Source: JAXHUH01 sp034211175 (GTDB taxonomy: Bacteria; Actinomycetota; Acidimicrobiia; Acidimicrobiales; CAIXPF01). From it: DNA of 22,492 nucleotides. The stretch spans positions 1-22,492 of the forward strand of contig JAXHUH010000237.1 of the NCBI GenBank assembly GCA_034211175.1, read 5' to 3'. The position numbers and the translations under genes were made by a program. The notes under the pieces are model-generated. The model worked only from the letters and a program-made list of their open reading frames with translations. It was not told the origin of the DNA and ran no database searches. Position 1 is the stretch's first letter. Every line of letters begins with the position of its first letter. This document shows positions 7,528 through 14,814 of the stretch, in pieces.

Positions 7528-7986
7528 TCAGGTGGTGAGGCTCTCCGGGCTCTGGGGCCACGGGCGCTCGCCGCGGGTGATGCAGGCGAGGTGCTCGAGC
7601 GTGATCGAGCCGAGCAGCTCGGTCATGCGGGCGCCGACGTCGGCCCACACCGCCAGGAGCACGCACTGGCCCTCGTGGTCGCACGCGCCGTCGGAGTGGG
7701 GCTCACCGAAGTCGCCGGCCGTGATCGGGCCGTCGACCGCGCCGACGATGTCGGCCAACGTGATGGCCGACGGGTCCCGGGCGAGGACGTAGCCGCCGCC
7801 GACGCCGCGCTTGGAGCGCACCAGTCCGGCGCCCTTCACCGCGAGCAGGATCTGCTCGAGGTAGGGCTGGGGCAGCCCCGTGCGCTCGGCGATGTCGCGC
7901 ACCGACGTGGGTCGTCCCTCGCCGGCGTGCAGCGCGAGGGAGAGCAGCGCGCGGCTCGCGTAGTCGCCCCGGGTCGATACCTTCAC
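7528..7986 (-). CDS. Rrf2 family transcriptional regulator
   Basis: Winged-helix DNA-binding repressor of the IscR/NsrR/CymR family. The 152 residues begin MKVSTRGDYASRALLSLAL. The recognition region is TSVRDIAERTGLPQPYLEQILLAVKGAGLVRSKRGVGGGYVLARDPSAITLADIV, typical of Rrf2. Cysteines C102 and C108 (spacing CX5C) plus C135 could ligate an iron-sulfur cluster. IscR and NsrR use three closely spaced cysteines, so the cluster type, or even its presence, is uncertain. The GTG start at 7984-7986 is where family members begin. No ribosome binding site is seen; a TANNNT box lies 6 nt upstream. It is divergent from the phosphodiesterase gene and convergent with rluD. Its target is unknown. Confidence 0.93.
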   Translation of the reverse strand: MKVSTRGDYASRALLSLALHAGEGRPTSVRDIAERTGLPQPYLEQILLAVKGAGLVRSKRGVGGGYVLARDPSAITLADIVGAVDGPITAGDFGEPHSDGACDHEGQCVLLAVWADVGARMTELLGSITLEHLACITRGERPWPQSPESLTT

Positions 7987-7992
7987 GTGGCC

Positions 7993-7998
7993 ATCGTA
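7993..7998 (-). promoter_or_regulatory. Candidate -10 element of a leaderless rrf2 promoter
   Basis: On the minus strand this reads TACGAT (TANNNT) with 6 nt between it and the GTG start codon, placing the transcription start on the start codon itself. No Shine-Dalgarno sequence is present. Confidence 0.45.
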
Positions 7999-8169
7999 GG
8001 CGCACGGTGGGGGCCGGGCCCCGACCGCCTCGCCGGTGGCCCGCGGCGCCGGCCGGGGGCCCAACGCAGCTATCAAGGTCCCGTCCGATAGTGTCGACGG
8101 TCGCGGTGCCGTCGAGCTCACTCGGCGACCCCACCCCCGAAGCAGGTCGACGTGGGCGAAGAGGACCTC

Positions 8170-9267
8170 ATGGACGACAGCATGGTGCTCCCCGATTACG
8201 AGGGAGCGTGCATCGCGAACATCGTGCCCGCGCTGTTGGAGTGGCCGGTTGCCCCGGCCTGGTTGCCGCGGGCGGCGGCGGACGCCGATCAGGTCGTCCT
8301 GTTGGTGATGGACGGTCTCGGTTGGGACCAGCTGGAACAACGACGGAGCTTGATGCCGACCGTCGCCGAGATGGACGGCGGGCCGATCTCCAGTGTCGTG
8401 CCGTCGACGACGGCGACGGCGCTGACATCGATCGCGACCGGGATGACCCCGGGTCGCCACGGTGTGGTCGGCTACCGGATGAGCGTGGACGCCCGCGTGC
8501 TGAACGTGCTGCGCTGGGCGACCCCGGACGGCGACGCCCGCTCGGCGATCCCGCCCCACGACATCCAGCCCGAGCCGTCGTTCCTGGCCCAGCGGGCGCC
8601 GGTCGTGACCCGGGCCGACTTCGAGCGCTCCGGGTTCAGTGCCGCCCACCTCGCCGACTGCCGGTTCACTCCCTACCGGGTGCCGTCGACGATGGTCACC
8701 GAGGTGGCCCGGCTGCTGCGGGCGGGCGAGCCGTTCATCTACACGTACTACGAGGGCATCGACAAGGTCGCCCACGAGTACGGCCTGGGCGAGCACTACG
8801 ACATGGAGCTGCGCTTCGCCGACCAGCTTGTGTCCGAGCTGATCTCGGTGCTGCCCCGGGGCGCGACCCTGCTGGTCACGGCCGATCACGGTCAGCTCGA
8901 GACCGGCGACAACATCGTCGACCCGCACCCCGAGGTGCTGGCCCACACGTCGTGGCAGTCGGGCGAGGGCCGGTTCCGTTGGTTTCACGCCCGGCCGGGT
9001 CGGGAAGCGGCCTTGCAGGAGGCGTGCCTCGAGCACCACGGGTCGCAGGCCTGGGTGCGCACCCGCGACGAGGCCATCAAGGAGGGCTGGTTCGGCCCGG
9101 TCGTGACCGACGCCGCCGCTTCCCGCCTGGGTGACATCGCGCTGGCCGCCAAGGGCACCGTTGCGTTCAACGACCCGGCCGACACCGGCCCGTACCATCT
9201 GATCGGACGACACGGTTCGCTGACCTCGGCCGAGATGCGCGTCCCCCTGCTCGCCGCCGGCCACTGA
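8170..9267 (+). CDS. Alkaline phosphatase superfamily / type I phosphodiesterase-nucleotide pyrophosphatase-like protein
   Basis: Two-metal hydrolase fold of the nucleotide pyrophosphatase/phosphodiesterase group; the substrate is unknown. Metal and nucleophile blocks are in order: VLLVMDGLGWDQL with D48, VPSTTATALTSIATG with the likely nucleophilic threonine at 80 or 81, GRHGVVGY, GIDKVAHEYG with D198 and H202, and TADHGQ with D239 and H240. A late GRHG near the C-terminus probably supplies the last metal histidine. The protein has 365 residues and no signal peptide or membrane helix, so it should be cytoplasmic. ATG 8170 is preferred because GAAGAGG lies 5 nt upstream; GTG 8152 would add six residues. 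It is divergent from the Rrf2 gene and 33 nt before the Bpa-like gene, probably in one transcript. Confidence 0.88.
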   Translation: MDDSMVLPDYEGACIANIVPALLEWPVAPAWLPRAAADADQVVLLVMDGLGWDQLEQRRSLMPTVAEMDGGPISSVVPSTTATALTSIATGMTPGRHGVVGYRMSVDARVLNVLRWATPDGDARSAIPPHDIQPEPSFLAQRAPVVTRADFERSGFSAAHLADCRFTPYRVPSTMVTEVARLLRAGEPFIYTYYEGIDKVAHEYGLGEHYDMELRFADQLVSELISVLPRGATLLVTADHGQLETGDNIVDPHPEVLAHTSWQSGEGRFRWFHARPGREAALQEACLEHHGSQAWVRTRDEAIKEGWFGPVVTDAAASRLGDIALAAKGTVAFNDPADTGPYHLIGRHGSLTSAEMRVPLLAAGH

Positions 9268-9300
9268 GCCGGCCACGTCCGGAGGAGACCGACCACCTCG

Positions 9301-9903
9301 ATGACCTCATCCGCTGAGCACGACACCGACACGCCCGACACCGCCGCGCCGGAGGCCGACGCCCCGGACGAGGCGACCTCGCCGCCGGAGCACGACGGTG
9401 CCGACGACGGGCACGCCCCCCGGGGCGAGGTCGAGCCGGCCGAGCTCGTCGACGGTGGCCCCACCGAGGCCGCGCCCGCCCGGACCGAGGCGGTCGAGCA
9501 GCCGTCGAAGATCATGCGGATCGGCACCATGATCAAGCAGCTGCTGGAAGAGGTCCGCACGACCGAGCTGGACGACGCGGCCCGGGATCGCCTCCGCGAG
9601 ATCTACGAGACCTCGGTCCAGGAGCTGGCGTCGACGATGTCGGACGACCTGCGCGAGGAGCTCGACCGGCTGACCTCGCCGTTCGCGTCGGACGAGACGC
9701 CGAGCGGGGCCGAGCTCCGCCTCGCCCAGGCCCAGCTCGTCGGGTGGCTCGAGGGCTTGTTCCAGGGCATCCAGGCGACGATGTTCGCCCAGCAGATGGC
9801 GGCGCAGCAGCAGCTGTCGTCGATGCGGGGCCAGCTCCCCCCTCGCCGCCAGGGCGGCGGCGGCGAGAGCAACGCCAACGCCCGCCCCGGCACCTACCTC
9901 TAG
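9301..9903 (+). CDS. bpa: Bacterial proteasome activator (Bpa/PafE-like)
   Basis: Ring-forming, ATP-independent activator of the 20S proteasome in Actinobacteria (relative of mycobacterial Bpa/PafE). The 200 residues comprise a disordered acidic N-terminal tail of about 65 residues. A helical core (about 68-172) follows, with KIMRIGTMIKQLLEEVRTTELDDAARDRLREIYETSVQEL and AQAQLVGWLEGLFQGIQATMFAQQMAAQQQL, then a glycine-rich linker and the C-terminus GTYL. The mycobacterial protein ends in GQYL, which inserts into proteasome pockets, so the terminal YL is conserved with one substitution. GGAGGAG (9281-9287) precedes ATG 9301 by 13 nt, slightly long but with no competing start. No proteasome subunit genes lie in this window; their presence elsewhere is inferred. 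Confidence 0.9.
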   Translation: MTSSAEHDTDTPDTAAPEADAPDEATSPPEHDGADDGHAPRGEVEPAELVDGGPTEAAPARTEAVEQPSKIMRIGTMIKQLLEEVRTTELDDAARDRLREIYETSVQELASTMSDDLREELDRLTSPFASDETPSGAELRLAQAQLVGWLEGLFQGIQATMFAQQMAAQQQLSSMRGQLPPRRQGGGGESNANARPGTYL

Positions 9904-9952
9904 CCGCGTTCCACGCGCCCACCCGGGCACCCACCGCGCGAAACCCGCAACC

Positions 9953-9969
9953 CCACCCGAAGTGGGTGG
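9953..9969. terminator. Hairpin between convergent genes
   Basis: CCACCC (9953-9958) and GGGTGG (9964-9969) pair around a 5-nt loop. It lies directly beside the stop codon of the DUF3097 gene and 50 nt after the bpa stop, so it could serve both directions. There is no T-tract and the stem is short. Confidence 0.35.
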
Positions 9970-10818
9970 TCAGCCGGCGGGTTCGGTGACGAAGTCGATC
10001 AGCTGCTCGACCGCGCCGACGAGGGTGGCCTCGAGGTCCGCGTAGGTCCGCACCCGGGAGCGGATGTGGTTCCACGCGGCGCGGGTGTCGTCGAAGCCCA
10101 GGTGGGCGGCCATGGCGGTCTTCCAGTCCTGGCCCATCGGGATGTCGGGCCAGCGGTCGAGTCCGACGACCTTCGGGCGCACGGCCTGCCAGATGTCGAC
10201 GTAGGGGTGGCCCGTCACCAGCACCCACGGGTTGGCCAGCCCGGCGACGATCCGGGACTCCTTGGTGTGCTCGACCAGGTGGTCGGCCAGCACGCCGAGG
10301 CGGCGCTGCGACGTCGGGGCGAGCTCGTCGACCACCGACGGCAGGTGGTCGAGGCCGTCGAGGACCTCGACGACGATGCCCTCCTCGCGCAGGTCGTCAC
10401 CCCACACCTGCTCGACCAGCTCGGCGTCGTGCACGCCCTCGACGAGCAGCCGGCTCCCGCGGGCCACCTTCGCCTCCGAGCGCACCGCGACCGACCCGGA
10501 CGCGGTGAGACGCGGGCCCGCGTCGCGCGGCGGTTCGGCCCGGGGCCGGCGCAACGTCACGGTCCGGCCGTCGAGCACGAACGAGCCCGGCTCGTCGAGG
10601 AGGAAGCGCTGGGTGTGCCCGCCGGGGGAGCGCAGCCGGACCGAGACCTTGTCGACGTCGGTGACGACGCCGGTGAAGTCGCTGGCCCAGTGGCGCAGGA
10701 CCATGCCGACGGCGGCGTCGACCACCGGCGGCGGTGCGTTGCGGCGCCGGCGGGCGGCGTCCTCGGCGTCGAGCACGTCGGGGGCGTAGAGGGGACGGCG
10801 GGCGCGTTCGCGGGCCAT
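9970..10818 (-). CDS. DUF3097 family protein with Toprim-like segment
   Basis: Conserved actinobacterial protein of unknown function. The 282 residues include a beta-rich N-terminal half (VGMVLRHWASDFTGVVTDVDKVSVRLRSPGG, then FLLDEPGSFVLDGRTVTLRRP) and the conserved block TASGSVAV. RLLVEGVHDAELVEQVWGDDLREEGIVVEVLDGLDHLPSVV (123-163) and RLGVLADHLVEHTKESRI (173-190) follow. The VEG-x-x-D block with E127 and the later D179 resemble the glutamate and aspartate motifs of Toprim nucleotidyl-transfer or nuclease folds; this is my inference. The family ending GHPYVDIWQAVRPKVVGL...WPDIPMGQDWK is present. ATG at 10816-10818 is chosen because the protein resembles the family from there. A TAGCGT box lies 10 nt upstream on the minus strand (10829-10834), with no ribosome binding site. 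It is divergent from dnaE. Confidence 0.9.
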   Translation of the reverse strand: MARERARRPLYAPDVLDAEDAARRRRNAPPPVVDAAVGMVLRHWASDFTGVVTDVDKVSVRLRSPGGHTQRFLLDEPGSFVLDGRTVTLRRPRAEPPRDAGPRLTASGSVAVRSEAKVARGSRLLVEGVHDAELVEQVWGDDLREEGIVVEVLDGLDHLPSVVDELAPTSQRRLGVLADHLVEHTKESRIVAGLANPWVLVTGHPYVDIWQAVRPKVVGLDRWPDIPMGQDWKTAMAAHLGFDDTRAAWNHIRSRVRTYADLEATLVGAVEQLIDFVTEPAG

Positions 10819-10828
10819 GGTCCACGCG

Positions 10829-10834
10829 ACGCTA
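10829..10834 (-). promoter_or_regulatory. Candidate -10 element of the DUF3097 gene
   Basis: Reads TAGCGT on the minus strand (TANNNT), 10 nt before the ATG at 10818. This predicts a transcript with a leader of only a few bases. No -35 was identified. Confidence 0.35.
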
Positions 10835-10967
10835 CCGATCGGCACCGGCGCGGCGGGGGATGGCCAGCGGCCCGTGACGCATCCTCGTGGGCCTGCGGCG
10901 ACGATCGGTGCCCGCCGCGATCGTCGGGTCCGCGCGGACGGGGGGACACACGGCCGGGGTCGTGCGC

Positions 10968-10973
10968 TACCGT
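10968..10973 (+). promoter_or_regulatory. Candidate -10 element of dnaE
   Basis: TACCGT is the same hexamer, within a shared CTACCGT context, as the candidate ftsZ -10. Transcription would start near 10980, leaving about 70 nt of leader that contains the DnaA-box-like cluster. The -35 region is poor. Confidence 0.4.
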
Positions 10974-10994
10974 TGGAAATCACAGGCGTGTCAT

Positions 10995-11028
10995 TCGTCC
11001 ACAGACGGTGGACGACGGCTGTGGATGA
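10995..11028. promoter_or_regulatory. Cluster of DnaA-box-like 9-mers in a dyad before dnaE
   Basis: Three 9-mers match or nearly match the high-GC actinobacterial DnaA box form (T/C)(T/C)(G/A/C)TCCACA: TCGTCCACA at 10995-11003 (+), TCGTCCACC at 11007-11015 (-, last base off) and TCATCCACA at 11020-11028 (-). The outer two form an inverted repeat, TCCACAG...CTGTGGA. They lie 22-55 nt upstream of the dnaE start, between the candidate promoter and the ribosome binding site. A DnaA control site is the inference. The same dyad could instead act as an RNA hairpin. Confidence 0.5.
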
Positions 11029-11033
11029 CCTGG

Positions 11034-11038
11034 GGAGG
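11034..11038 (+). promoter_or_regulatory. Ribosome binding site of dnaE
   Basis: GGAGG, inside a purine run GGGGAGGAAGG, lies 11 nt before GTG 11050 and fixes that start. Confidence 0.65.
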
Positions 11039-11049
11039 AAGGCGCGCCG

Positions 11050-14000
11050 GTGCCCGATTCGTTCGTCCACCTGCACGTTCACACCGAGTACTCGATGCTC
11101 GACGGTGCAGCCCGAGTCGACGACGTCGTCGCCAAGGCGGCCGCCGACGGCCAGCCGGCGATCGGCATCACCGATCACGGCAACATGTACGGCGTCCTCG
11201 ACTTCTACGAGGCGTGCCGCAAGGCCGAGATCAAGCCGATCATCGGCCTCGAGGCCTACCAGGCCCACGAGTCGCGCCACGAGCGACCGTCGCGGCGGGG
11301 CAAGGTCGACGACTCCGGTGGTGAGGTCGACGGTGGCAAGAAGCTCTACTACCACCTGACCCTGCTGGCCGAGAACAACGTCGGCTACAAGAACCTCATC
11401 CAGATCGCGTCCCGCGCCTACCTGGAGGGCTACTACTACAAGCCCCGGGTCGACTGGGACGTGCTGTCGAACCACGCCGAGGGCGTGATCGCCACCACCG
11501 GTTGCCTCGGTGGCCACGTGCTCCAGTCGATCATGGCCGGCGACATCCAGGGCGCCACCGAGAAGGCCGCCCGGCTCCAGGACATCTTCGGGCGCGACAA
11601 CCTCTTCGTCGAGCTCCAGGACCACGGCATCCCCGAGCAGAAGAAGACGAACCCCCAGCTCGTCGAGCTCGCCCGCCGCATCGGTGCCCCGCTGCTCGCC
11701 ACCAACGACAGCCACTACACCGACCAGGACGACCAGAAGGCCCACGACGCGCTCCTGTGCGTCCAGACCGGCGCCCTGATGACCGACCAGGACCGGTTCC
11801 GGTTCCACGGGGACCAGCACTACGTGAAGACCGCGGCCGAGATGCGCGCCGACTGGGGCGACCTGCCCTCGGCGTGCGACAACTCGCTGTGGATCGCCGA
11901 GCGTTGCGACGTCGAGATCGAGTTCGGCAAGCCCCAGCTGCCGAAGTTCCCGACGCCGGAGGGCTTCGCCGACGACGACGAGTACCTGCGGTGGCTGACC
12001 TTCGAGGGCGCCAAGGAGCGCTGGGGCGACAACCTCCCCGACGCCGTCGTCGAGCGCCTGGCCTACGAGCTCAAGGTCATCGGCGACATGGGCTTCTCCA
12101 GCTACTTCGTCATCACCTGGGACCTCATCCGCCACGCCCGGGAGGCGAACATCCGCGTCGGCCCTGGCCGCGGCTCGGCCGCCGGTTGCGCGGTGGCCTA
12201 CTGCCTGCGGATCACCGACCTCGACCCGATCCGCTACGACCTGCTGTTCGAGCGGTTCCTCAACCCCTCCCGGGTCTCGATGCCCGACATCGACATGGAC
12301 TTCGACTCCCGCTACCGGGACGAGATGATCCGCTACGCCGCCGAGCGGTACGGCCGCGATCACGTCGCCCAGATCGTCACGTTCTCCCAGATCAAGGCCC
12401 GGGCCGCGGTGCGCGACGCGTCACGCGTGCTCGGCTACCCCTACGGCCTCGGCGACAAGATCGCCAAGGCGATGCCGCCGCTGATCATGGGCCGCGACAC
12501 CCCGCTGCACGCCTGCTTCGAGCTCCAGCCGAAGTACGAGGACGGCTACAAGATGGCCTCCGAGCTGCGGGAGATGTACGAGAACGAGCCCGACGTCGCC
12601 AAGGTCGTCGACGTGGCCAAGGGCCTCGAGGGGATGCGCCGTCAGGACGGCATCCACGCCGCCGCCGTGGTGATCACCCGGGAGCCGCTCACCGAGTACC
12701 TGCCGATCCAGCGCAAGCCCGAGGCGGGCCAGGCGGTCGAGGACGCGCCGGTCGTCACCCAGTACGAGATGCACGGCGTCGAGGACCTGGGCCTGCTGAA
12801 GATGGACTTCCTCGGCCTGCGCAACCTCGACGTGATCGCGGACGCCGTCGACCTGATCGCGTTCTCGAAGGGCGAGACGATCGACATCGACCACGTCCCG
12901 CTCGACGACCCGGCCACCTACCGGCTCCTCCAGGCCGCCCAGACGATCGGCGTGTTCCAGCTGGAGTCCGGCCCGATGCGGGCGCTGATCCGCTCGCTGG
13001 CGCCGACCGAGTTCGAGGACGTCGCCGCCCTCGTCGCCCTGTACCGGCCGGGCCCGATGTCGGCGAACATGCACAACGACTACGCCGACCGCAAGAACGG
13101 GCGCCAGGAGGTCGCCTACCTGCACCCCGACGCCGCGGAGATCCTGGGCGACACCTACGGGCTCATGATCTACCAGGAGCAGGTCATGCGTATCGCCCAG
13201 AAGTTCGCGGGCTACTCGCTGGCCGAGGCCGACAACCTGCGCAAGGCGTGCGGCAAGAAGATCCGGGAGCTGATCGCCAAGGAGCGGGTCAAGTTCACGG
13301 AGGGGTGCGAGACCAACGGCTACGGCGCCGAGCTCGGCACCGCCTGGTTCGACATCATCGAGCCGTTCGCCGACTACGCCTTCAACAAGAGCCACTCCTA
13401 CGGCTACGGCTACGTCGCCTACCAGACGGCCTACCTGAAGGCGAACTACCCGGCCGAGTACCTGGCCTGCCTGCTGACCAGCGTCAAGAACAGCCTGGAG
13501 AAGGCGGCGGTCTACCTCAACGAGTGCCGCCAGCTCGGCATCCGGGTCCACGTCCCCGACGTGAACCGCTCCCACGTCGACTTCACCGTCGTCGACGACC
13601 CGGAGAACACCTCCGGCGTCGGCGCCATCGCCTTCGGCATGTCGGCGGTGCGCAACGTCGGCGACGGCCTCGTCCGGATGATCGTCGACGAGCGCACGGC
13701 CAACGGGCCCTACGTCGACTTCTTCGACTTCGTCCAGCGCGTCGACCTGCAGGTCCTCAACAAGCGCACGATCGAGTCGCTGATCAAGGCCGGTGCCTTC
13801 GACTCCGTCGGCCATCCCCGCCAGGGCCTGCTCGCGGTCTACGAGCAGATCATCGACACCACGGTCGCCCGCCGGCGTGAGCACGACATGGGCGTGCTGT
13901 CACTGTTCGGCTCGATGGAGGAGGGCCCGGCGTTCGACGAGCGGGCCCAGATCCCGGCGATCGAGTTCGACAAGTCGGCCCGCCTCGCCGCCGAGAAGGA

Positions 14001-14598
14001 GATGCTCGGCCTCTACGTGAGCGACCACCCGCTGATGGGGGCCGAGGGCGTGTTGCGCCGACGCACCGACTGCGCGCTCGGCGAGCTCGAGCACCGCGGC
14101 GACGGCGACCGGGTCACCGTCGGCGGCGTCATCACGAACCTCGCCCGCAAGTGGACCCGCAAGGGCGACCTGATGGCCGTGTTCGTGCTCGAGGACCTCG
14201 TCGGCGGCACCGAGGTCATGGTCTTCCCGAAGACCATGGAGGCGGTCGGCCACAAGCTCGAGGACGACCGCGTCGTGATCCTCACGGCGAGGGTCGACAA
14301 CCGCGACGACGTGCCCAAGCTGATCGCCGTCGAGGTCGAGCCGTTCGACGCGATGGCCGGCGACGCGCCACCGCTGCGGATCCAGCTGCGGACCTCGACG
14401 ATCGACGACCGCCTCGTCGGTCGCCTCCGCGGCCTGTTCGAGGAGCACCCGGGCGACTCCCAGGTGTTCATCCACCTCGGCGACCGGGTCGACCGTTCGC
14501 GGGTGCTGCGCCTGCCCGACCAGTTCTCGGTCGACACGTCCAACGGGCTCGTCGCCGAGCTGCGGGCGATGATCGGGGCCGAGGCGGTCCTGCTCTGA
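11050..14598 (+). CDS. dnaE: DNA polymerase III alpha subunit (DnaE1)
   Basis: Replicative C-family DNA polymerase. The 1182 residues are full length. The N-terminal PHP domain keeps all nine metal ligands by alignment with Mycobacterium tuberculosis DnaE1: H9, H11, D18, H43, E68, H102, C152, D220 and H222. This predicts a built-in 3'-5' proofreading exonuclease. The polymerase core has GPGRGSAAG, the catalytic pair D413 and D415 in MPDIDMDFD, the third aspartate D586 in LLKMDFLGLRNL, and FNKSHSYGYGYVAYQTAYLKANYP. Tandem HhH and fingers regions follow. MGVLSLFG (near 950) is a plausible clamp-binding motif, and the OB-fold (about 1019-1070) is VTVGGVITNLARKWTRKGDLMAVFVLEDLVG. GTG 11050 is supported by GGAGG and by the HLHVHTEYS motif starting at residue 7. 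The gene stands alone, with a DnaA-box-like cluster upstream and a strong hairpin right after its stop. Confidence 0.98.
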   Translation: MPDSFVHLHVHTEYSMLDGAARVDDVVAKAAADGQPAIGITDHGNMYGVLDFYEACRKAEIKPIIGLEAYQAHESRHERPSRRGKVDDSGGEVDGGKKLYYHLTLLAENNVGYKNLIQIASRAYLEGYYYKPRVDWDVLSNHAEGVIATTGCLGGHVLQSIMAGDIQGATEKAARLQDIFGRDNLFVELQDHGIPEQKKTNPQLVELARRIGAPLLATNDSHYTDQDDQKAHDALLCVQTGALMTDQDRFRFHGDQHYVKTAAEMRADWGDLPSACDNSLWIAERCDVEIEFGKPQLPKFPTPEGFADDDEYLRWLTFEGAKERWGDNLPDAVVERLAYELKVIGDMGFSSYFVITWDLIRHAREANIRVGPGRGSAAGCAVAYCLRITDLDPIRYDLLFERFLNPSRVSMPDIDMDFDSRYRDEMIRYAAERYGRDHVAQIVTFSQIKARAAVRDASRVLGYPYGLGDKIAKAMPPLIMGRDTPLHACFELQPKYEDGYKMASELREMYENEPDVAKVVDVAKGLEGMRRQDGIHAAAVVITREPLTEYLPIQRKPEAGQAVEDAPVVTQYEMHGVEDLGLLKMDFLGLRNLDVIADAVDLIAFSKGETIDIDHVPLDDPATYRLLQAAQTIGVFQLESGPMRALIRSLAPTEFEDVAALVALYRPGPMSANMHNDYADRKNGRQEVAYLHPDAAEILGDTYGLMIYQEQVMRIAQKFAGYSLAEADNLRKACGKKIRELIAKERVKFTEGCETNGYGAELGTAWFDIIEPFADYAFNKSHSYGYGYVAYQTAYLKANYPAEYLACLLTSVKNSLEKAAVYLNECRQLGIRVHVPDVNRSHVDFTVVDDPENTSGVGAIAFGMSAVRNVGDGLVRMIVDERTANGPYVDFFDFVQRVDLQVLNKRTIESLIKAGAFDSVGHPRQGLLAVYEQIIDTTVARRREHDMGVLSLFGSMEEGPAFDERAQIPAIEFDKSARLAAEKEMLGLYVSDHPLMGAEGVLRRRTDCALGELEHRGDGDRVTVGGVITNLARKWTRKGDLMAVFVLEDLVGGTEVMVFPKTMEAVGHKLEDDRVVILTARVDNRDDVPKLIAVEVEPFDAMAGDAPPLRIQLRTSTIDDRLVGRLRGLFEEHPGDSQVFIHLGDRVDRSRVLRLPDQFSVDTSNGLVAELRAMIGAEAVLL

Positions 14599-14602
14599 GG
14601 TG

Positions 14603-14642
14603 GCGCCGCGCCAGGAACGGTGTTCCGTTCCAGGCGCGGCGC
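14603..14642 (+). terminator. Strong hairpin terminator after dnaE
   Basis: GCGCCGCGCC (14603-14612) pairs with GGCGCGGCGC (14633-14642). After a single A-A mismatch, GGAACG (14614-14619) pairs with CGTTCC (14626-14631) around the loop GTGTTC. The total is 16 base pairs, beginning 5 nt after the TGA. No T-tract follows, which is common for GC-rich actinobacterial terminators. Confidence 0.7.
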
Positions 14643-14725
14643 GTGCCGGCGGTCACGTCGCCGCCCGGCGTTCGGGCCCGAATCGCCACATGGCGTGACG
14701 TAATGACCGAGTTGAGTGATGGTTG

Positions 14726-14766
14726 GGAACGAATGCGGAGCGGGGTTTTGCGCTCCCACCCGTTCC
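14726..14766 (+). promoter_or_regulatory. Two-part inverted repeat upstream of the 14815 gene
   Basis: GGAACG (14726-14731) pairs with CGTTCC (14761-14766), and inside it GGAGCG (14737-14742) pairs with CGCTCC (14751-14756) around GGGTTTTG. The outer arms repeat the inner arms of the dnaE terminator. It could be a second terminator element or an operator for the following gene, which begins 48 nt later. Confidence 0.35.
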
Positions 14767-14814
14767 GGTGTGGACTAGAGAGGTCCGTTCGCAGAGACTG
14801 GGGGCTGCGCAAGT

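Noticed and set aside
7987..9276. Upstream extension of the Rrf2 frame on the minus strand
   Set aside because: The Rrf2 domain begins at 7986. The extension is antisense to the phosphodiesterase gene and has no protein-like pattern.
10819..12363. Upstream extension of the DUF3097 frame on the minus strand
   Set aside because: Antisense to dnaE. Family similarity begins only at the ATG at 10816-10818.
12421..13884. 487-codon minus-strand frame inside dnaE
   Set aside because: Val/Asp/Leu/Arg-rich shadow of dnaE codons, with no start context or domain.
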